Below, in pieces: positions 51,180 to 60,681 of a stretch of DNA of 64,000 nt (its first letter is position 1; each line of letters opens with the position of its first letter). Location: positions 1,860,001 through 1,924,000 of the forward strand of contig NZ_CP023667.1 of assembly GCF_002443155.1 (NCBI RefSeq), in the 5' to 3' direction. Below the pieces are notes generated by a model. It ran no database searches. It was not told the DNA's origin and saw only the letters and a program-made list of their open reading frames with translations. The position numbers were made by a program, and so were the translations under genes. The DNA comes from Alcaligenes faecalis. Its GTDB lineage: Bacteria; Pseudomonadota; Gammaproteobacteria; Burkholderiales; Burkholderiaceae_B.

Positions 51180-51509
51180 ATGCAAATACAAAGCCAAATC
51201 ATTGAGCAGACTGACTCGGGCTACGTGCTTGAGATCACTCTGGAACAAGAGCACAAGATCTGGGCGTATCTGGCCATCAGCGAACCCGATCTGGACGCCG
51301 TTGCCAATATTGTCCCTCCCGAACAGTTCGAGGCAGGTGGTGATGTGCACGTCATGGCAATCGCCCAGGCCGACGATGCCGCCCAGGAAGTGCAAGAGGT
51401 TTTGTTTTCCATGAACCCCAACGACACCGTGGTGTTCCTGTGCGCGGACCCTGCCAGTGTGCAAGCGGTACTCGCCGAGTTTGGCCAGACCGACACTCCC
51501 AGCAATTAA
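51180..51509 (+). CDS. Conserved-looking hypothetical protein, 109 residues
   Basis: An acidic 109-residue protein, probably cytosolic: no signal peptide, membrane segment or cysteine cluster. It has an alternating pattern that suggests an alpha/beta fold (YVLEITLEQEHKIWAYLAIS, VHVMAIAQADDAAQE, NDTVVFLCADPASVQAVLAE). I do not recognise the family. It lies between xth and gmk in the same direction with short gaps (15 and 37 bases), so it is probably co-transcribed with them, and coding bias is like that of its neighbours. Confidence 0.8.
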   Translation: MQIQSQIIEQTDSGYVLEITLEQEHKIWAYLAISEPDLDAVANIVPPEQFEAGGDVHVMAIAQADDAAQEVQEVLFSMNPNDTVVFLCADPASVQAVLAEFGQTDTPSN

Positions 51510-51546
51510 TTCTTTTATAAAAATCTACTTCTAGAGTCTGCTCTCC

Positions 51547-52191
51547 ATGTCCACGAGCTATCCTGGCACCGTTTTTATGGTTGTCGCCCCCAGCGGGGCG
51601 GGCAAATCCAGTCTGGTCAACGCCCTCCTGGCCAACGATTCCAACATCATGCTGTCCATCTCGGCCACCACACGCGCCCCCCGTCCCGGCGAGAGCGACG
51701 GCGAGCACTACTTCTTTGTGGACAAGGCCCGCTTTGAAAAAATGGTCGCAGAAAACGCCATGCTGGAATGGGCCAAGGTACATGACAACTACTACGGCAC
51801 GCCCCGCGAACCCATTCAGAAAGCCCTGAACGCAGGCCGCGATGTGCTGCTGGAAATCGACTGGCAAGGCGCCCGTCTGGCCCGCGAACATTTCCCCGAA
51901 GCCGTAGGCATTTTCATTCTGCCGCCCTCCTTACCCACCTTGCAGGCGCGTTTGCGCAAACGCGGACAGGACAGCGAAGAGATCATTGCCCGCCGCGTCG
52001 AGGCTGCCGAGCACGAAATCGCCCATGTTCATGACTGTCAATATGCTATTATCAATGAGGATTTTGATACGGCATTACAGCAGCTATTGAGTATTGTGCA
52101 GGCCAGTCGTTTGCGCACTGCCACTCAGTCAGTACGGCATCGCCAACTCTTTCAACAATTAGGCGCAGATGCCCTGCTGAATCAGGGCTGA
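51547..52191 (+). CDS. gmk: Guanylate kinase
   Basis: Phosphorylates GMP to GDP with ATP in the cytosol. The 214 residues hold the P-loop APSGAGKSS (about 14-22), the GMP-binding [20 protein letters not shown] segment, [14 protein letters not shown], and the lid region with [15 protein letters not shown]. Slightly longer than the E. coli enzyme at the C-terminus. It is part of the gmk-rpoZ-spoT order shared by many proteobacteria, linking guanine-nucleotide supply to (p)ppGpp synthesis. Confidence 0.97.
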   Translation: MSTSYPGTVFMVVAPSGAGKSSLVNALLANDSNIMLSISATTRAPRPGESDGEHYFFVDKARFEKMVAENAMLEWAKVHDNYYGTPREPIQKALNAGRDVLLEIDWQGARLAREHFPEAVGIFILPPSLPTLQARLRKRGQDSEEIIARRVEAAEHEIAHVHDCQYAIINEDFDTALQQLLSIVQASRLRTATQSVRHRQLFQQLGADALLNQG

Positions 52192-52226
52192 TCTCCTTCT
52201 TATTTCTTTTTGATAACAGGTCTACT

Positions 52227-52430
52227 ATGGCTCGCATCACTATCGAGGACTGCCTGGAGCAAGTCCCCAATCGCTTTAAGCTCACCTTGGCAGCCGCCTA
52301 CCGTGCGCGCGAACTGGCTCAAGGCCACGAACCACGCCTGGAAAGCAAGAACAAGCCTACGGTTACCGCCCTGCGAGAAATCGCCTCCGGCGCGACCGGT
52401 CTGGAAATGCTGCGCAAAGTTCCTACCTGA
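52227..52430 (+). CDS. rpoZ: RNA polymerase omega subunit
   Basis: A 67-residue subunit that helps assemble RNA polymerase and forms part of ppGpp site 1. The start [20 protein letters not shown] and the [11 protein letters not shown] helix are the family signature. It is shorter than the E. coli form (91) at the C-terminus, as in other beta-proteobacteria. It lies between gmk and the (p)ppGpp synthetase, 21 bases before the latter, so the transcript joins a polymerase subunit with the enzyme that makes its regulator. Confidence 0.96.
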   Translation: MARITIEDCLEQVPNRFKLTLAAAYRARELAQGHEPRLESKNKPTVTALREIASGATGLEMLRKVPT

Positions 52431-52451
52431 TAGGCACAAGCGGAGCACGGT

Positions 52452-54731
52452 ATGGCATTTTCAGGTTTACGAGGCGCATCGTCTGGGCTGTTGGCCGTCC
52501 TTAAAAAAGGTTCACGGCTAGGTCGTCGCAAGCCTAAGGAAAAGAACGCCCCGGCGCTGGCACAAGCCGCTCAGGAAAGTGCCAACCCACCTATTGCCTC
52601 GCTGGCTCCGCTCACCAAGATCATCTCGCAGTACCTGGACCCGAAAGATGTAGAACGGGTACGGGAGGCCTATCGTTTCTCCGATCAGGCCCACCTGGGG
52701 CAGTTTCGCGCCAGTGGCGAACCCTATATCTCGCACCCCATTGCCGTCACGGAAATCTGTGCGGGCTGGAAGCTGGATACCGATGCCTTGATGTCGGCCC
52801 TGCTGCATGACGTGATCGAAGATCAGGACGTCACCAAACAGGAACTGGCTGAAAAATTCGGTACCGATGTGGCCGAGATTGTGGATGGTTTGTCCAAGCT
52901 GGAGCGCCTGGAATTTGCCACCAAGACGCAGCAACAGGCCGACAGCTTTCGCAAGATGCTGCTGGCCATGTCGCGTGACGTGCGCGTCATCCTGATCAAG
53001 CTGGCTGACCGCTTGCACAATATGCGCACGCTGGACGCCGTTAAGCCGGAAAAGCGCCGCCGCGTGGCCCAGGAAACCCTGGATATTTACGCGCCGATTG
53101 CACATCGCCTGGGTTTGAACGCCCTGTTCCGCGAGCTTCAGGACCGCTGCTTCAAGGCCATCTACCCCAATCGCTACAAGGTACTGCACAAGGCCTTGCT
53201 GGCGGCTCGTGGCAACCGCCGTGAAGTGCTGGGCAAGATCACCGAAGCCGTCAAGATCGCCCTGCCTGCTGCCGGGATTGATGCTGAAATCTCCGGCCGC
53301 GAAAAGTCTCTCTACAGCATTTTCTGCAAGATGGTCGAGCAGAAGAAGTCCTTCTCGGACGTGCTGGATATTTACGGCTTTCGCATCATTGTGCACACCC
53401 TGCCCGAGTGCTATTTGTCTCTGGGCACCTTGCACCAGCTGTATCGCCCCGTACCGGGCAAATTCAAGGACTACATTGCCATCCCTAAAGTGAATGGCTA
53501 CCAGTCCCTGCACACCACCTTGATTGGCCCCTACGGCACCCCCGTCGAGTTCCAGTTCCGCACCCGCGAAATGGACCACGTGGCCGAAGAAGGCGTGGCC
53601 TCTCATTGGCTGTACAAAGAAGACGACGTCACCCTGAACGACCTGCAAAAGCGCACACACCGCTGGTTGCAATCCCTGCTGGATATTCAAAGCCAGACGG
53701 GTGACTCCACAGAATTCCTGGAGCATGTCAAAGTTGACCTGTTCCCCGATGCGGTTTACGTCCATACGCCCAAAGGCAAGATTATTTCTCTGCCACGTGG
53801 TGCGACTCCGGTGGACTTTGCCTACAGCATCCATACTGACATCGGCAATCACGCTGTTGCTTCCAAGATCAATGGCGAGTTTGCTCCGCTGCGCACCGAG
53901 CTTAAAAGTGGTGACTCGGTGGAGATCATTACCTCCCCCGCCGCCCGCCCAAGCGCTCAGTGGCTGAACTATGTTCGTTCGGGCCGTGCCCGTTCGGAAA
54001 TCCGCCACTACCTGCGCACGGTTAAATACGAAGAATCCGTGGCCTTTGGTCGCCGCCTGCTGGATCAAGCCTTTGATCAGTTGGGCCTGCCACATGCAAC
54101 GGACCAGGATCCAAACTGGGACAAGCTAGCCAAAGGCTCGGGTGCGGCTTCCCGCGAAGAAATTCTAGCCGATATCGGCTTGGGCAAACGCCTGGCAGCT
54201 GTTGTAGCCCGCCGTTTTGCTCCAGAAAACCCCCTGCTGGAAACCACTGCAGCCGAATTTGACGAGATCAATGCCAACACCTCGGCACCGATTCTGATTC
54301 ACGGTAACGAAGGTCAGGCTGTACAGCTAGCACCGTGCTGTGGCCCCCTGCCCGGTGACGCCATTATTGGTGGTATTCGTCTGGGTCACGGTTTGGTCGT
54401 TCATATGGCTGAGTGTGCGGTGGCACAACGCGCCCAGGCCAAAGAGCCTGAGCGTTGGGTTCCTGTCATGTGGGACAGCAATACCGCCCGCCACCTGTCC
54501 ACCCGTCTGGATGTGACTGCGATCAACGAGCGCGGTGTTCTGGGCCGTCTGGCCGCTGAAATTACCGATGCCGACTCCAACATCCTGCATATCTCCATGC
54601 CGGACGAATCGGCTGCGACCTCGGTGCTGCACTTGACCGTTCAGGTTGATAGCCGTACCCACTTGGCGCGCGTGATTCGCTCTATCCGTCACGTACCGCA
54701 GGTTCAGAAGATTGTCCGTGTGAAGGGCTAA
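52452..54731 (+). CDS. spoT: Bifunctional (p)ppGpp synthetase/hydrolase
   Basis: A 759-residue Rel/SpoT enzyme that makes and degrades the stringent-response alarmone. The hydrolase HD domain has the metal histidine-aspartate pair at about 119-120 (ALLHDVIEDQ); the synthetase domain has GREKSLYSIFCKM and KFKDYIAIPKVNGYQSLHTT, the charged RxKD-type loop of bifunctional enzymes. TGS (VYVHTPKGKIISLPRGATP), helical and ACT (VTAINERGVLGRLAAEITD) domains follow. Both catalytic domains look intact. The N-terminus is about 50 residues longer than usual and rich in basic residues; a start nearer the core is possible. A terminator follows. Confidence 0.96.
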   Translation: MAFSGLRGASSGLLAVLKKGSRLGRRKPKEKNAPALAQAAQESANPPIASLAPLTKIISQYLDPKDVERVREAYRFSDQAHLGQFRASGEPYISHPIAVTEICAGWKLDTDALMSALLHDVIEDQDVTKQELAEKFGTDVAEIVDGLSKLERLEFATKTQQQADSFRKMLLAMSRDVRVILIKLADRLHNMRTLDAVKPEKRRRVAQETLDIYAPIAHRLGLNALFRELQDRCFKAIYPNRYKVLHKALLAARGNRREVLGKITEAVKIALPAAGIDAEISGREKSLYSIFCKMVEQKKSFSDVLDIYGFRIIVHTLPECYLSLGTLHQLYRPVPGKFKDYIAIPKVNGYQSLHTTLIGPYGTPVEFQFRTREMDHVAEEGVASHWLYKEDDVTLNDLQKRTHRWLQSLLDIQSQTGDSTEFLEHVKVDLFPDAVYVHTPKGKIISLPRGATPVDFAYSIHTDIGNHAVASKINGEFAPLRTELKSGDSVEIITSPAARPSAQWLNYVRSGRARSEIRHYLRTVKYEESVAFGRRLLDQAFDQLGLPHATDQDPNWDKLAKGSGAASREEILADIGLGKRLAAVVARRFAPENPLLETTAAEFDEINANTSAPILIHGNEGQAVQLAPCCGPLPGDAIIGGIRLGHGLVVHMAECAVAQRAQAKEPERWVPVMWDSNTARHLSTRLDVTAINERGVLGRLAAEITDADSNILHISMPDESAATSVLHLTVQVDSRTHLARVIRSIRHVPQVQKIVRVKG

Positions 54732-54764
54732 GTCCATCACGGACAAAGCCTCAGCCATGAAGAA

Positions 54765-54791
54765 TGCCTGCTCTACAGCAGGCGTTTTTTT
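54765..54791 (+). terminator. Terminator after spoT
   Basis: Perfect 7-base arms GCCTGCT (54766-54772) and AGCAGGC (54777-54783) with a 4-base loop, followed by G and seven T. It ends the xth-gmk-rpoZ-spoT run. Confidence 0.9.
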
Positions 54792-54908
54792 AGACCTCAT
54801 TCGTGCTCACTGCGCCCTATGCCGGGGTCTCGCATACAAGCTGTAATAGCCCCCCACCCGGCTCATGACACCGGATCTCACAGAAGCAGGAACAGGGAGA
54901 CAAGCGAC

Positions 54909-55253
54909 TTACACACCCACGTAAGCCACGCACAGGCCGTAGGCCAGCACGCCAGTCAATGTTGACCCCGCGATGCCACCTGGCCAGCGACGGCCCAGCA
55001 GCACCCCTGCCAGACCCGCCAGCAAAGGCGGCAAGTCCAGAGACATATGCTCAGGGCGCAACAAGGAGATCAGGGACACGACCAGCAAGGACACCACACC
55101 TGCCGGGCCAATGGCCCCAAACAGGCGTGGCCAGATCGAAACGCGGCTGGGGTCCGCCTTGCCCTGTCGTCCACCCAAACGCAAAGGCAGGTAACGAATC
55201 AAAAATGTGCCTACACCCGCCAGCACAATCATGAGCAGAAAACTCCAATCCAT
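54909..55253 (-). CDS. azlD: Branched-chain amino acid exporter small subunit, AzlD family
   Basis: A 114-residue membrane protein with about four helices (WSFLLMIVLAGVGTFLIRYL at the start, FGAIGPAGVVSLLVVSLISL). The TFLIRYLPL segment is the family signature. It lies 9 bases after azlC, the constant partner; the pair (AzlCD/BrnFE) exports branched-chain amino acids and related compounds such as azaleucine. It is the last gene of the minus-strand group that starts upstream with the M23 peptidase. No local Lrp regulator is present. Confidence 0.93.
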   Translation of the reverse strand: MDWSFLLMIVLAGVGTFLIRYLPLRLGGRQGKADPSRVSIWPRLFGAIGPAGVVSLLVVSLISLLRPEHMSLDLPPLLAGLAGVLLGRRWPGGIAGSTLTGVLAYGLCVAYVGV

Positions 55254-55262
55254 CTCTACTCC

Positions 55263-55946
55263 TTAAGCGCGGCGCAAGGCCATCAAACCACCGGCTAGCA
55301 TGCCGACAATAATCGCCAGATATGATGGCAAGAAAGCCATGGCCAGCACAGCCCCTACCGCGGCAGCCACCAACACCGGCAAAGGTGCAGATTGGCGGAT
55401 TTCCAGCAGCAAGGCAAAGAACAAGGCGGGCAAGACAAAGCCCAGCGTCTTTTCCAGCACGGGGGATTGACCCAGCAAATCACTGGCGAAGAAGGCCCCT
55501 ACGGCAGTGCCCAGCACCCATGACAGGTAAGAACCCAGCTGCAGGCCGCAGTACCAGGACTCCTGCTCCTGGGCCGGTTGGCGGGCTACTCCGGCTGCGG
55601 AAGCGGCAAAGACCTCATCGGTCAGGCCAGGAGCCATGAACAGACTGGAGACAGTTCTGGGACCGGTAAAAAAGCCCATCAAGGTTGGGCCATAGAACAC
55701 GTGGCGCAGGTTCATGAGCAGCACAATACCCAAAATGCTGGGATAGGCGGCACCTGCAACCAGCAGACTGATCAAAATGAACTGACTGGCTCCCGCGTAC
55801 ACAATCAGGGACACCATGACTGCCAGCCAGGGCGACAAGCCTGCGTGCACAGCTGTCAAGCCAAAGGAAATCGCGACGGGGACATAGCCCAGGGCGATAG
55901 AGGCGCTGTCTCGCAAGCCCCGTCGATATGCCGAACCGATGATCAT
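55263..55946 (-). CDS. azlC: Branched-chain amino acid exporter large subunit, AzlC family
   Basis: A 227-residue inner-membrane protein with about six to seven helices. Family features: YRRGLRDSASIALGYVPVAI and FGLTAVHAGLSPWLA at the start, SLIVYAGASQFILISLL, and NLRHVFYGPTLM. The ATG at 55946 follows AAGG. It lies 21 bases after the M23 peptidase stop and 9 bases before azlD. It probably exports valine, leucine or isoleucine when these accumulate. Confidence 0.94.
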   Translation of the reverse strand: MIIGSAYRRGLRDSASIALGYVPVAISFGLTAVHAGLSPWLAVMVSLIVYAGASQFILISLLVAGAAYPSILGIVLLMNLRHVFYGPTLMGFFTGPRTVSSLFMAPGLTDEVFAASAAGVARQPAQEQESWYCGLQLGSYLSWVLGTAVGAFFASDLLGQSPVLEKTLGFVLPALFFALLLEIRQSAPLPVLVAAAVGAVLAMAFLPSYLAIIVGMLAGGLMALRRA

Positions 55947-55967
55947 GAAAAACCTTGCATGGCCTGC

Positions 55968-56840
55968 CTAGGCCTGGAATGCACCAATAAAGATAGCGGG
56001 GTCCACCCGTGCGTTATTCAGACTGACGTTCCAGTGCAAATGAGGGCCAGTCGCACGGCCCGTTGCGCCGGAACGCGCCACCACATCGCCCCTGCTGACA
56101 CGATCTCCCACGCGCACATCAAAAGCCGACAAGTGACAGAACATGGTGATCAGGCCCTGACCATGATCCACAAATACGGTTTTACCGTTAAAGAAGTAAT
56201 CCGCCACGATGGTGACAATCCCGTCAGCAGGCACTTTGACCGCCGTGCCGGTAGGTGCAGCGAAATCCAAACCCGAATGCGGGTTACGCTCTTCACCATT
56301 GAAAAAACGACGTAGACCAAACGGACTGGTCAGGCGACCCGGTACCGGCTTTTCAAAGACCACATTGCTGGGGCCTTCTGTGCGGAAGCTGGCATATGCC
56401 TGCATCTGCTCCTCGTATTCGCGCTCAAAACGGGCCTGCTGTTGCGGGTCCGGATTCACATGTGACTTGTTTTTCAGGGTGATGCGCTGCTCGCGGTAAC
56501 GCTTGCTGCCAACTTGAAACGCCACGCCCGACTGTCCTTGCACCGAAAGGCTATGCGGGCCTGGCTGAGTTTTCAGATCCAGTCCGACAATCGCTTTCCA
56601 GCGCTGATCAGCATCCTGAATCACCAGCACACGGTTGCCATTGAAGTGCACCACAGGCGCTGAGCCACCCGCCCCCAGGTCCAGCACCGCCACCCCGCCC
56701 GGCACAGGGCGATGCAAGGTGCGCTCGATAAAGGTGCCCTGCTCAGGCGCAGCATAGGCCAAGTACGGTGCCGTCAGGCCCCAAACAGTTGCGGCGCCTA
56801 AAAGGCGCCGCCGTACCAGGGAACTATCAGTGTGATTCAT
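55968..56840 (-). CDS. M23-family metallopeptidase (LytM domain), exported
   Basis: A 290-residue exported protein. The N-terminus carries RRRLLGAATVWGLTAPYLAYAA in two parts: a twin-arginine-like start and a hydrophobic stretch with cleavage near AYA. The C-terminal LytM domain holds the zinc residues in NPHSGLDFAAP (H and D) and GPHLHWNVSL (HxH), so it looks catalytically active rather than a degenerate EnvC type. It probably cleaves peptidoglycan cross-bridges in the periplasm. It follows ppiD by 70 bases and precedes azlC by 21. Confidence 0.92.
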   Translation of the reverse strand: MNHTDSSLVRRRLLGAATVWGLTAPYLAYAAPEQGTFIERTLHRPVPGGVAVLDLGAGGSAPVVHFNGNRVLVIQDADQRWKAIVGLDLKTQPGPHSLSVQGQSGVAFQVGSKRYREQRITLKNKSHVNPDPQQQARFEREYEEQMQAYASFRTEGPSNVVFEKPVPGRLTSPFGLRRFFNGEERNPHSGLDFAAPTGTAVKVPADGIVTIVADYFFNGKTVFVDHGQGLITMFCHLSAFDVRVGDRVSRGDVVARSGATGRATGPHLHWNVSLNNARVDPAIFIGAFQA

Positions 56841-56910
56841 CAGAATGCTCTTTGAAAAACACCCCTGGAGCCTGCTGGCTCCAGGGTTACGGGCTCTGAT
56901 TCAAGCCGCT

Positions 56911-58869
56911 TTATTCATTTTCGCCTGTGGAGGTCAACTCTTTCTCTGCTTCTGGCAGAATCTGAACCTTCTCTTCCACACGCATGGCTTGCAGAACGGC
57001 CTGGGTCTCGGTGCGGGCCATGGCTTGGGTCAACTGTGCTGTCAGCATGTCCAGACCAGGGTTGCCGGACTTGCCGGGCTCATGGCTCAGAATCTGCACC
57101 ACGGTGTAGCCCTGGGGCTGGCGATCACCCACATAGGCAGGCAACTTGTCCACGGGGTTGGCCAGAACCTTGTTCAGCAAGGCTTCGTCCATCTCGGGGA
57201 ATTCCGCACGGCTCACGGCAAACTGGGCCGAGAAGTCCTCAGGCTCGGTACCGGCTTGCAGCTGCTTCAAGTAGTCCTCACCGGCTTGAACCGCCAAGGC
57301 AGCCGCTTTTTCACGGCGCAGGTTTTCCTCAGCGATAGTGCGTACTTTATCCAGTGCAGGCACATGAGCCTCGGTAACGTCGGTTACGCGCAGGGCAATC
57401 AAGGTATCAGGCGACACTTCTACAACGCCTGCATTCTTGCGCGAAGCCAGAGTTTCGGCATTGAACAAGGCTTGGCGAACACGGCTGTCATCCAGCACGG
57501 CTGCATCAGGGCTCTTGGCGGCGGCCAGATCACCTTCAACTTGCGAAGCAGGAATCAAACCTTGTCGGCTGATGCCTTCAGCCTGCTTCAGAGTCAGACC
57601 CAAGGCATTGGCGGCGGCTTCCAGATTGTCTTCGTTGTCGTAAACCAGATTGGTCAGCTTGCTGGCCATATCGGCAAAGCGCTCGGAAGCCAGCTGCTTG
57701 CGCACTTCGTCCTGCACCTTGCTGCGGGCTTGCTCAAAGGACTCGCCTTGCTCGGGCTGAACTTCGTTGCTCTTGAAAATATGGAAACCGTTGGGGCCTT
57801 CGATCACACCCGATACATCACCTTTTTTCAAAGCAAATACAGCGCTTTCCAGCACGGACGGCCAGGAGCCTTTGCTGATCCAGCCCAGCTCGCCACCTTC
57901 ACGGGCGCTACCCTCGTCCTGGGAGTTGGCACGGGCCAGGTCGGCAAAGCCTTCTTTATTGGCCTGAGCTTTTTCAGCCAGTTCGCGAGCCTTGGTCTGG
58001 GCCGCTTCACGTTCGGTATCGGAGGCACCGGCAGGCAATGTCACCAGAATGTGGCTGATGTTCACACGGCCAGCCTGCACGTAACGAGCCTTGTTTTGCT
58101 CGTAGTATTGCTTGAGCTGATCGTCGGTAGGTGTCGCCAGATCTTTGGAGGCCGCCGCTTCATTCAGCAGCAGGTATTCCACTTTGACTTGCTGGGGCAG
58201 TTCCAGCGATTGCTTGTTGGCGTCATACCAGGCCTGCAGATCGGCATCGCTGATCTGAACCTTGGATTCGAAATCACGGGTCAGGAAGCTGCGTGTGCGT
58301 ACACCGCGCTCTTCGGTCAGGGCGATTTCCAGCTTGTTCATCACGCTGGGCAGCATGGAGGAGCTGGCAGCCACGGGACCGAGCACGCGTTGCAAGGCCA
58401 TCTGGCCGCGCTGGCTTTGCTCGAAGTCACGGGTATTGATGCCGGCCGAAGCCAGGACCTGGCTGTAAAGGGCGGGCGAGAAAGAACCGTTTTCCTGAAA
58501 TTCCGGCATCGTGGCGATGTAGTCGCGCAGAGCAATGTCGGAAACGTTGAAGCGAGCAGCGGTAGCCACTTCGATTTGCACACGCTGATCAATCAAGGAT
58601 TCCAGCAATGCACGACGGCTATCCAGGCTGTCGGCCTGGGCCAGATCAAAACCGGAAGGATTGTTGCGCTGCATATCGTCCAGCTGCATGCGGCGCGCAC
58701 GATCAAATTCCTGGGACGTAATGGCGCTATCGCCAACTTTGACAATATCGCTATCGCCAGAAACGTAGCTGGAGTAGCCGCTGACGCCAATCAATACAAA
58801 AGACGGCAAAATCAGCACTAACAGGACCAGCTGCATGACGCGTTGGTTCTTACGGATAATCTCGAACAT
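56911..58869 (-). CDS. ppiD: Periplasmic folding factor PpiD, membrane-anchored SurA/PpiD chaperone
   Basis: A 652-residue inner-membrane-anchored periplasmic chaperone that helps newly exported proteins fold near the Sec translocon. A short cytoplasmic N-terminus (MFEIIRKNQRVMQ) is followed by one membrane helix (LVLLVLILPSFVLIGVSGY), a SurA-like chaperone domain, a parvulin-type rotamase domain (ISHILVTLP, FADLARANSQD, GGELGWISKGSWP, GVIEGPNGFHIFK) and a second parvulin-like C-terminal region. Length and layout match PpiD (about 620). The divergent upstream region has two close palindromes. Confidence 0.93.
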   Translation of the reverse strand: MFEIIRKNQRVMQLVLLVLILPSFVLIGVSGYSSYVSGDSDIVKVGDSAITSQEFDRARRMQLDDMQRNNPSGFDLAQADSLDSRRALLESLIDQRVQIEVATAARFNVSDIALRDYIATMPEFQENGSFSPALYSQVLASAGINTRDFEQSQRGQMALQRVLGPVAASSSMLPSVMNKLEIALTEERGVRTRSFLTRDFESKVQISDADLQAWYDANKQSLELPQQVKVEYLLLNEAAASKDLATPTDDQLKQYYEQNKARYVQAGRVNISHILVTLPAGASDTEREAAQTKARELAEKAQANKEGFADLARANSQDEGSAREGGELGWISKGSWPSVLESAVFALKKGDVSGVIEGPNGFHIFKSNEVQPEQGESFEQARSKVQDEVRKQLASERFADMASKLTNLVYDNEDNLEAAANALGLTLKQAEGISRQGLIPASQVEGDLAAAKSPDAAVLDDSRVRQALFNAETLASRKNAGVVEVSPDTLIALRVTDVTEAHVPALDKVRTIAEENLRREKAAALAVQAGEDYLKQLQAGTEPEDFSAQFAVSRAEFPEMDEALLNKVLANPVDKLPAYVGDRQPQGYTVVQILSHEPGKSGNPGLDMLTAQLTQAMARTETQAVLQAMRVEEKVQILPEAEKELTSTGENE

Positions 58870-58945
58870 TAATCATCACCTACTTTCGCTTGCAGCAGGG
58901 CGCTGCGGGTGGCGCATCAGGCCGGTGAGCCGGCTCGGCCTGAAA

Positions 58946-58976
58946 ATATACCGTATATGAAAACCGTACAGTGTAC
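58946..58976. promoter_or_regulatory. Two adjacent palindromes in ppiD/glycerophosphodiesterase promoter region
   Basis: ATATAC-C-GTATAT (58946-58958) and GTACA-G-TGTAC (58966-58976) are perfect palindromes with centres 19 bases apart. They lie in the roughly 160-base divergent gap and are AT-rich enough to overlap -10 boxes of either gene. A repressor or activator pair is possible; no regulator is adjacent. Confidence 0.4.
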
Positions 58977-59030
58977 AGCCCCGGTTAAAATAGTACATTG
59001 GCTTTTTATCACGCCTCTTGCGAGTCCGCC

Positions 59031-59786
59031 ATGCCTTCAATGAATCATCACTGGCCCTACCCCGCTTTGATCGCCCACCGCGGCGCCGGCAAGATCGCTC
59101 CGGAGAACACCCTGGCCGCCATGCGGGTCGGTGCCCAGAACGGTTTTCGCATGATGGAGTACGACGTCAAACTGAGCCGTGATGCGGTTCCTGTGCTGCT
59201 GCACGATGACGATCTGGACCGCACGTCCAATGGACAGGGCAGGGCCTCCAGGCTGACTTTGGCCGAGCTCTCTGCCCTGGACTTTGGCGCCTGGCATTCC
59301 TCGGCCTACGCCGGCGAGCCCATCCCCACATTAAGTTCGATTGCCGCCTTTACCCTGGCCAATCAGGTTCACAGCAATATCGAAATCAAGCCTACGACCG
59401 GGGACGAAGCCGAAACGGGGCGACAGGTTGCTCTGGCGGCCCAGGCGTTGTGGGCACAGGCCAGCTTGCCGCCCCTGCTATCATCCTTTTCCGAAGCGGC
59501 CCTGGAAGCGGCACAGCACGCCGTCCCTACCCTGCCCCGCGCCCTGCTGATTGAAGAAGAGGTTCCGGCAGACTGGCCCGAACGTCTGGAGCGCCTGGGC
59601 TGCATGGGTCTGAATTTGAACGACCGCTTCGTCACCCAGGCCTTGGTTCAGGAAATTCGGCAAAAGGGCTATACCGTGGCTGTCTGGACCGTGAACGATG
59701 CCGAGCGGGTGCGTGAGCTGCTGGATTGGGGATGCAATGGCATCTTCACGGATAAAGTCACCACGATTCGCCCCGACACTCTTTAA
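59031..59786 (+). CDS. ugpQ: Glycerophosphodiester phosphodiesterase
   Basis: A 251-residue cytosolic GDPD enzyme that releases glycerol-3-phosphate from deacylated phospholipids. The signature LIAHRGAGKIAPENTLAA (catalytic histidine, arginine and glutamate), EYDVKLSRD and the second histidine in PVLLHDDDLDRTSNG are all present, with a late VWTVND motif. No signal peptide, so it is the UgpQ rather than GlpQ type. The ATG at 59031 is chosen among several; a second ATG lies three codons on, and an in-frame TTG at 58998 is unlikely. No ugp transporter is adjacent. Confidence 0.92.
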   Translation: MPSMNHHWPYPALIAHRGAGKIAPENTLAAMRVGAQNGFRMMEYDVKLSRDAVPVLLHDDDLDRTSNGQGRASRLTLAELSALDFGAWHSSAYAGEPIPTLSSIAAFTLANQVHSNIEIKPTTGDEAETGRQVALAAQALWAQASLPPLLSSFSEAALEAAQHAVPTLPRALLIEEEVPADWPERLERLGCMGLNLNDRFVTQALVQEIRQKGYTVAVWTVNDAERVRELLDWGCNGIFTDKVTTIRPDTL

Positions 59787-59811
59787 TTAAACCGCAACAC
59801 CAGGATTTCTC

Positions 59812-60666
59812 TTGTTCAGTTACCGTCACGCCTTTCATGCTGGCAATCACGCGGATGTGCTCAAGCACGCCACCTTGCTGCATATCTTTAATTACTACGC
59901 TCAAAAAGACAGCGCCTTCAGCATCATCGATACCCACTGCGGTGCCGGTATCTATGATCTGGAGCACGACTGGGCGCAAACCAAGGGCGAGTTCTACGAC
60001 GGCCTGGACCGGGTCCTGCAGCAAGACGACTACCCGGAGCTGGTAGAACACTATATTGATGCCATTGCCGACCTGAACCCGGACGGCACCGCGCGCTACT
60101 ACCCCGGTTCCCCCTGGCTGGCACTGGAGCGCTTGCGCACGCAAGACAGCTTTCACGGCTTTGAACTGCACCCGTCCGAATTTGAAGTTCTGAGCGATAA
60201 CGTGGCGCAGTTGTTCCCCCAGGGCAACCGTCGGGTGCGTCTGTATCCGGAAAATGGGTTTGAACAGTTGGGCCGCTTGCTACCGCCGCCGTCACGACGT
60301 GCCATCGTGGTGATGGACCCCTCTTACGAGGCCAAATCCGACTACCAGCAGGTCTTGAACAGCGTGAAAAACGCCCTCAAGCGCTTTGCTCAAGCCTGTA
60401 TCGTCGTGTGGTATCCCATTGTGCAGCGGCCCGAAGTGCAGGCCTTGCAACGCAAGCTGGAGCAACTGGATACGCCCTGGCTGCATGTCAGCCTGTCGGT
60501 TCGTGCTCCGGCCAAAAATGGGTTGGGTTTGCATGGCAGTGGCCTGTTCATCAGCAATCCTCCCTGGACGCTGCTCAAGGCTCTGGAACAAAGCATGCCG
60601 TGGTTAACAAAAACGCTGGCCCAGGATGACAAGGCCAGCTTTCAACTTCGTCACTCGGGGCTGTAA
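59812..60666 (+). CDS. rlmJ: 23S rRNA (adenine-2030-N6) methyltransferase RlmJ
   Basis: A 284-residue SAM-dependent enzyme that methylates A2030 of 23S rRNA. The family opens with YRHAFHAGNHADVLKHATLL, then the SAM-binding IDTHCGAG (here after FSI), and has the catalytic MDPSYEAK in the position of DPPY. It starts with TTG at 59812 behind AGGATTTC, a good ribosome site. It follows the glycerophosphodiesterase by 25 bases and could share its transcript. The end is convergent with the pseudouridine synthase gene, 15 bases away. Confidence 0.95.
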   Translation: MFSYRHAFHAGNHADVLKHATLLHIFNYYAQKDSAFSIIDTHCGAGIYDLEHDWAQTKGEFYDGLDRVLQQDDYPELVEHYIDAIADLNPDGTARYYPGSPWLALERLRTQDSFHGFELHPSEFEVLSDNVAQLFPQGNRRVRLYPENGFEQLGRLLPPPSRRAIVVMDPSYEAKSDYQQVLNSVKNALKRFAQACIVVWYPIVQRPEVQALQRKLEQLDTPWLHVSLSVRAPAKNGLGLHGSGLFISNPPWTLLKALEQSMPWLTKTLAQDDKASFQLRHSGL

Positions 60667-60681
60667 GCCGCCCCTTTGCCT

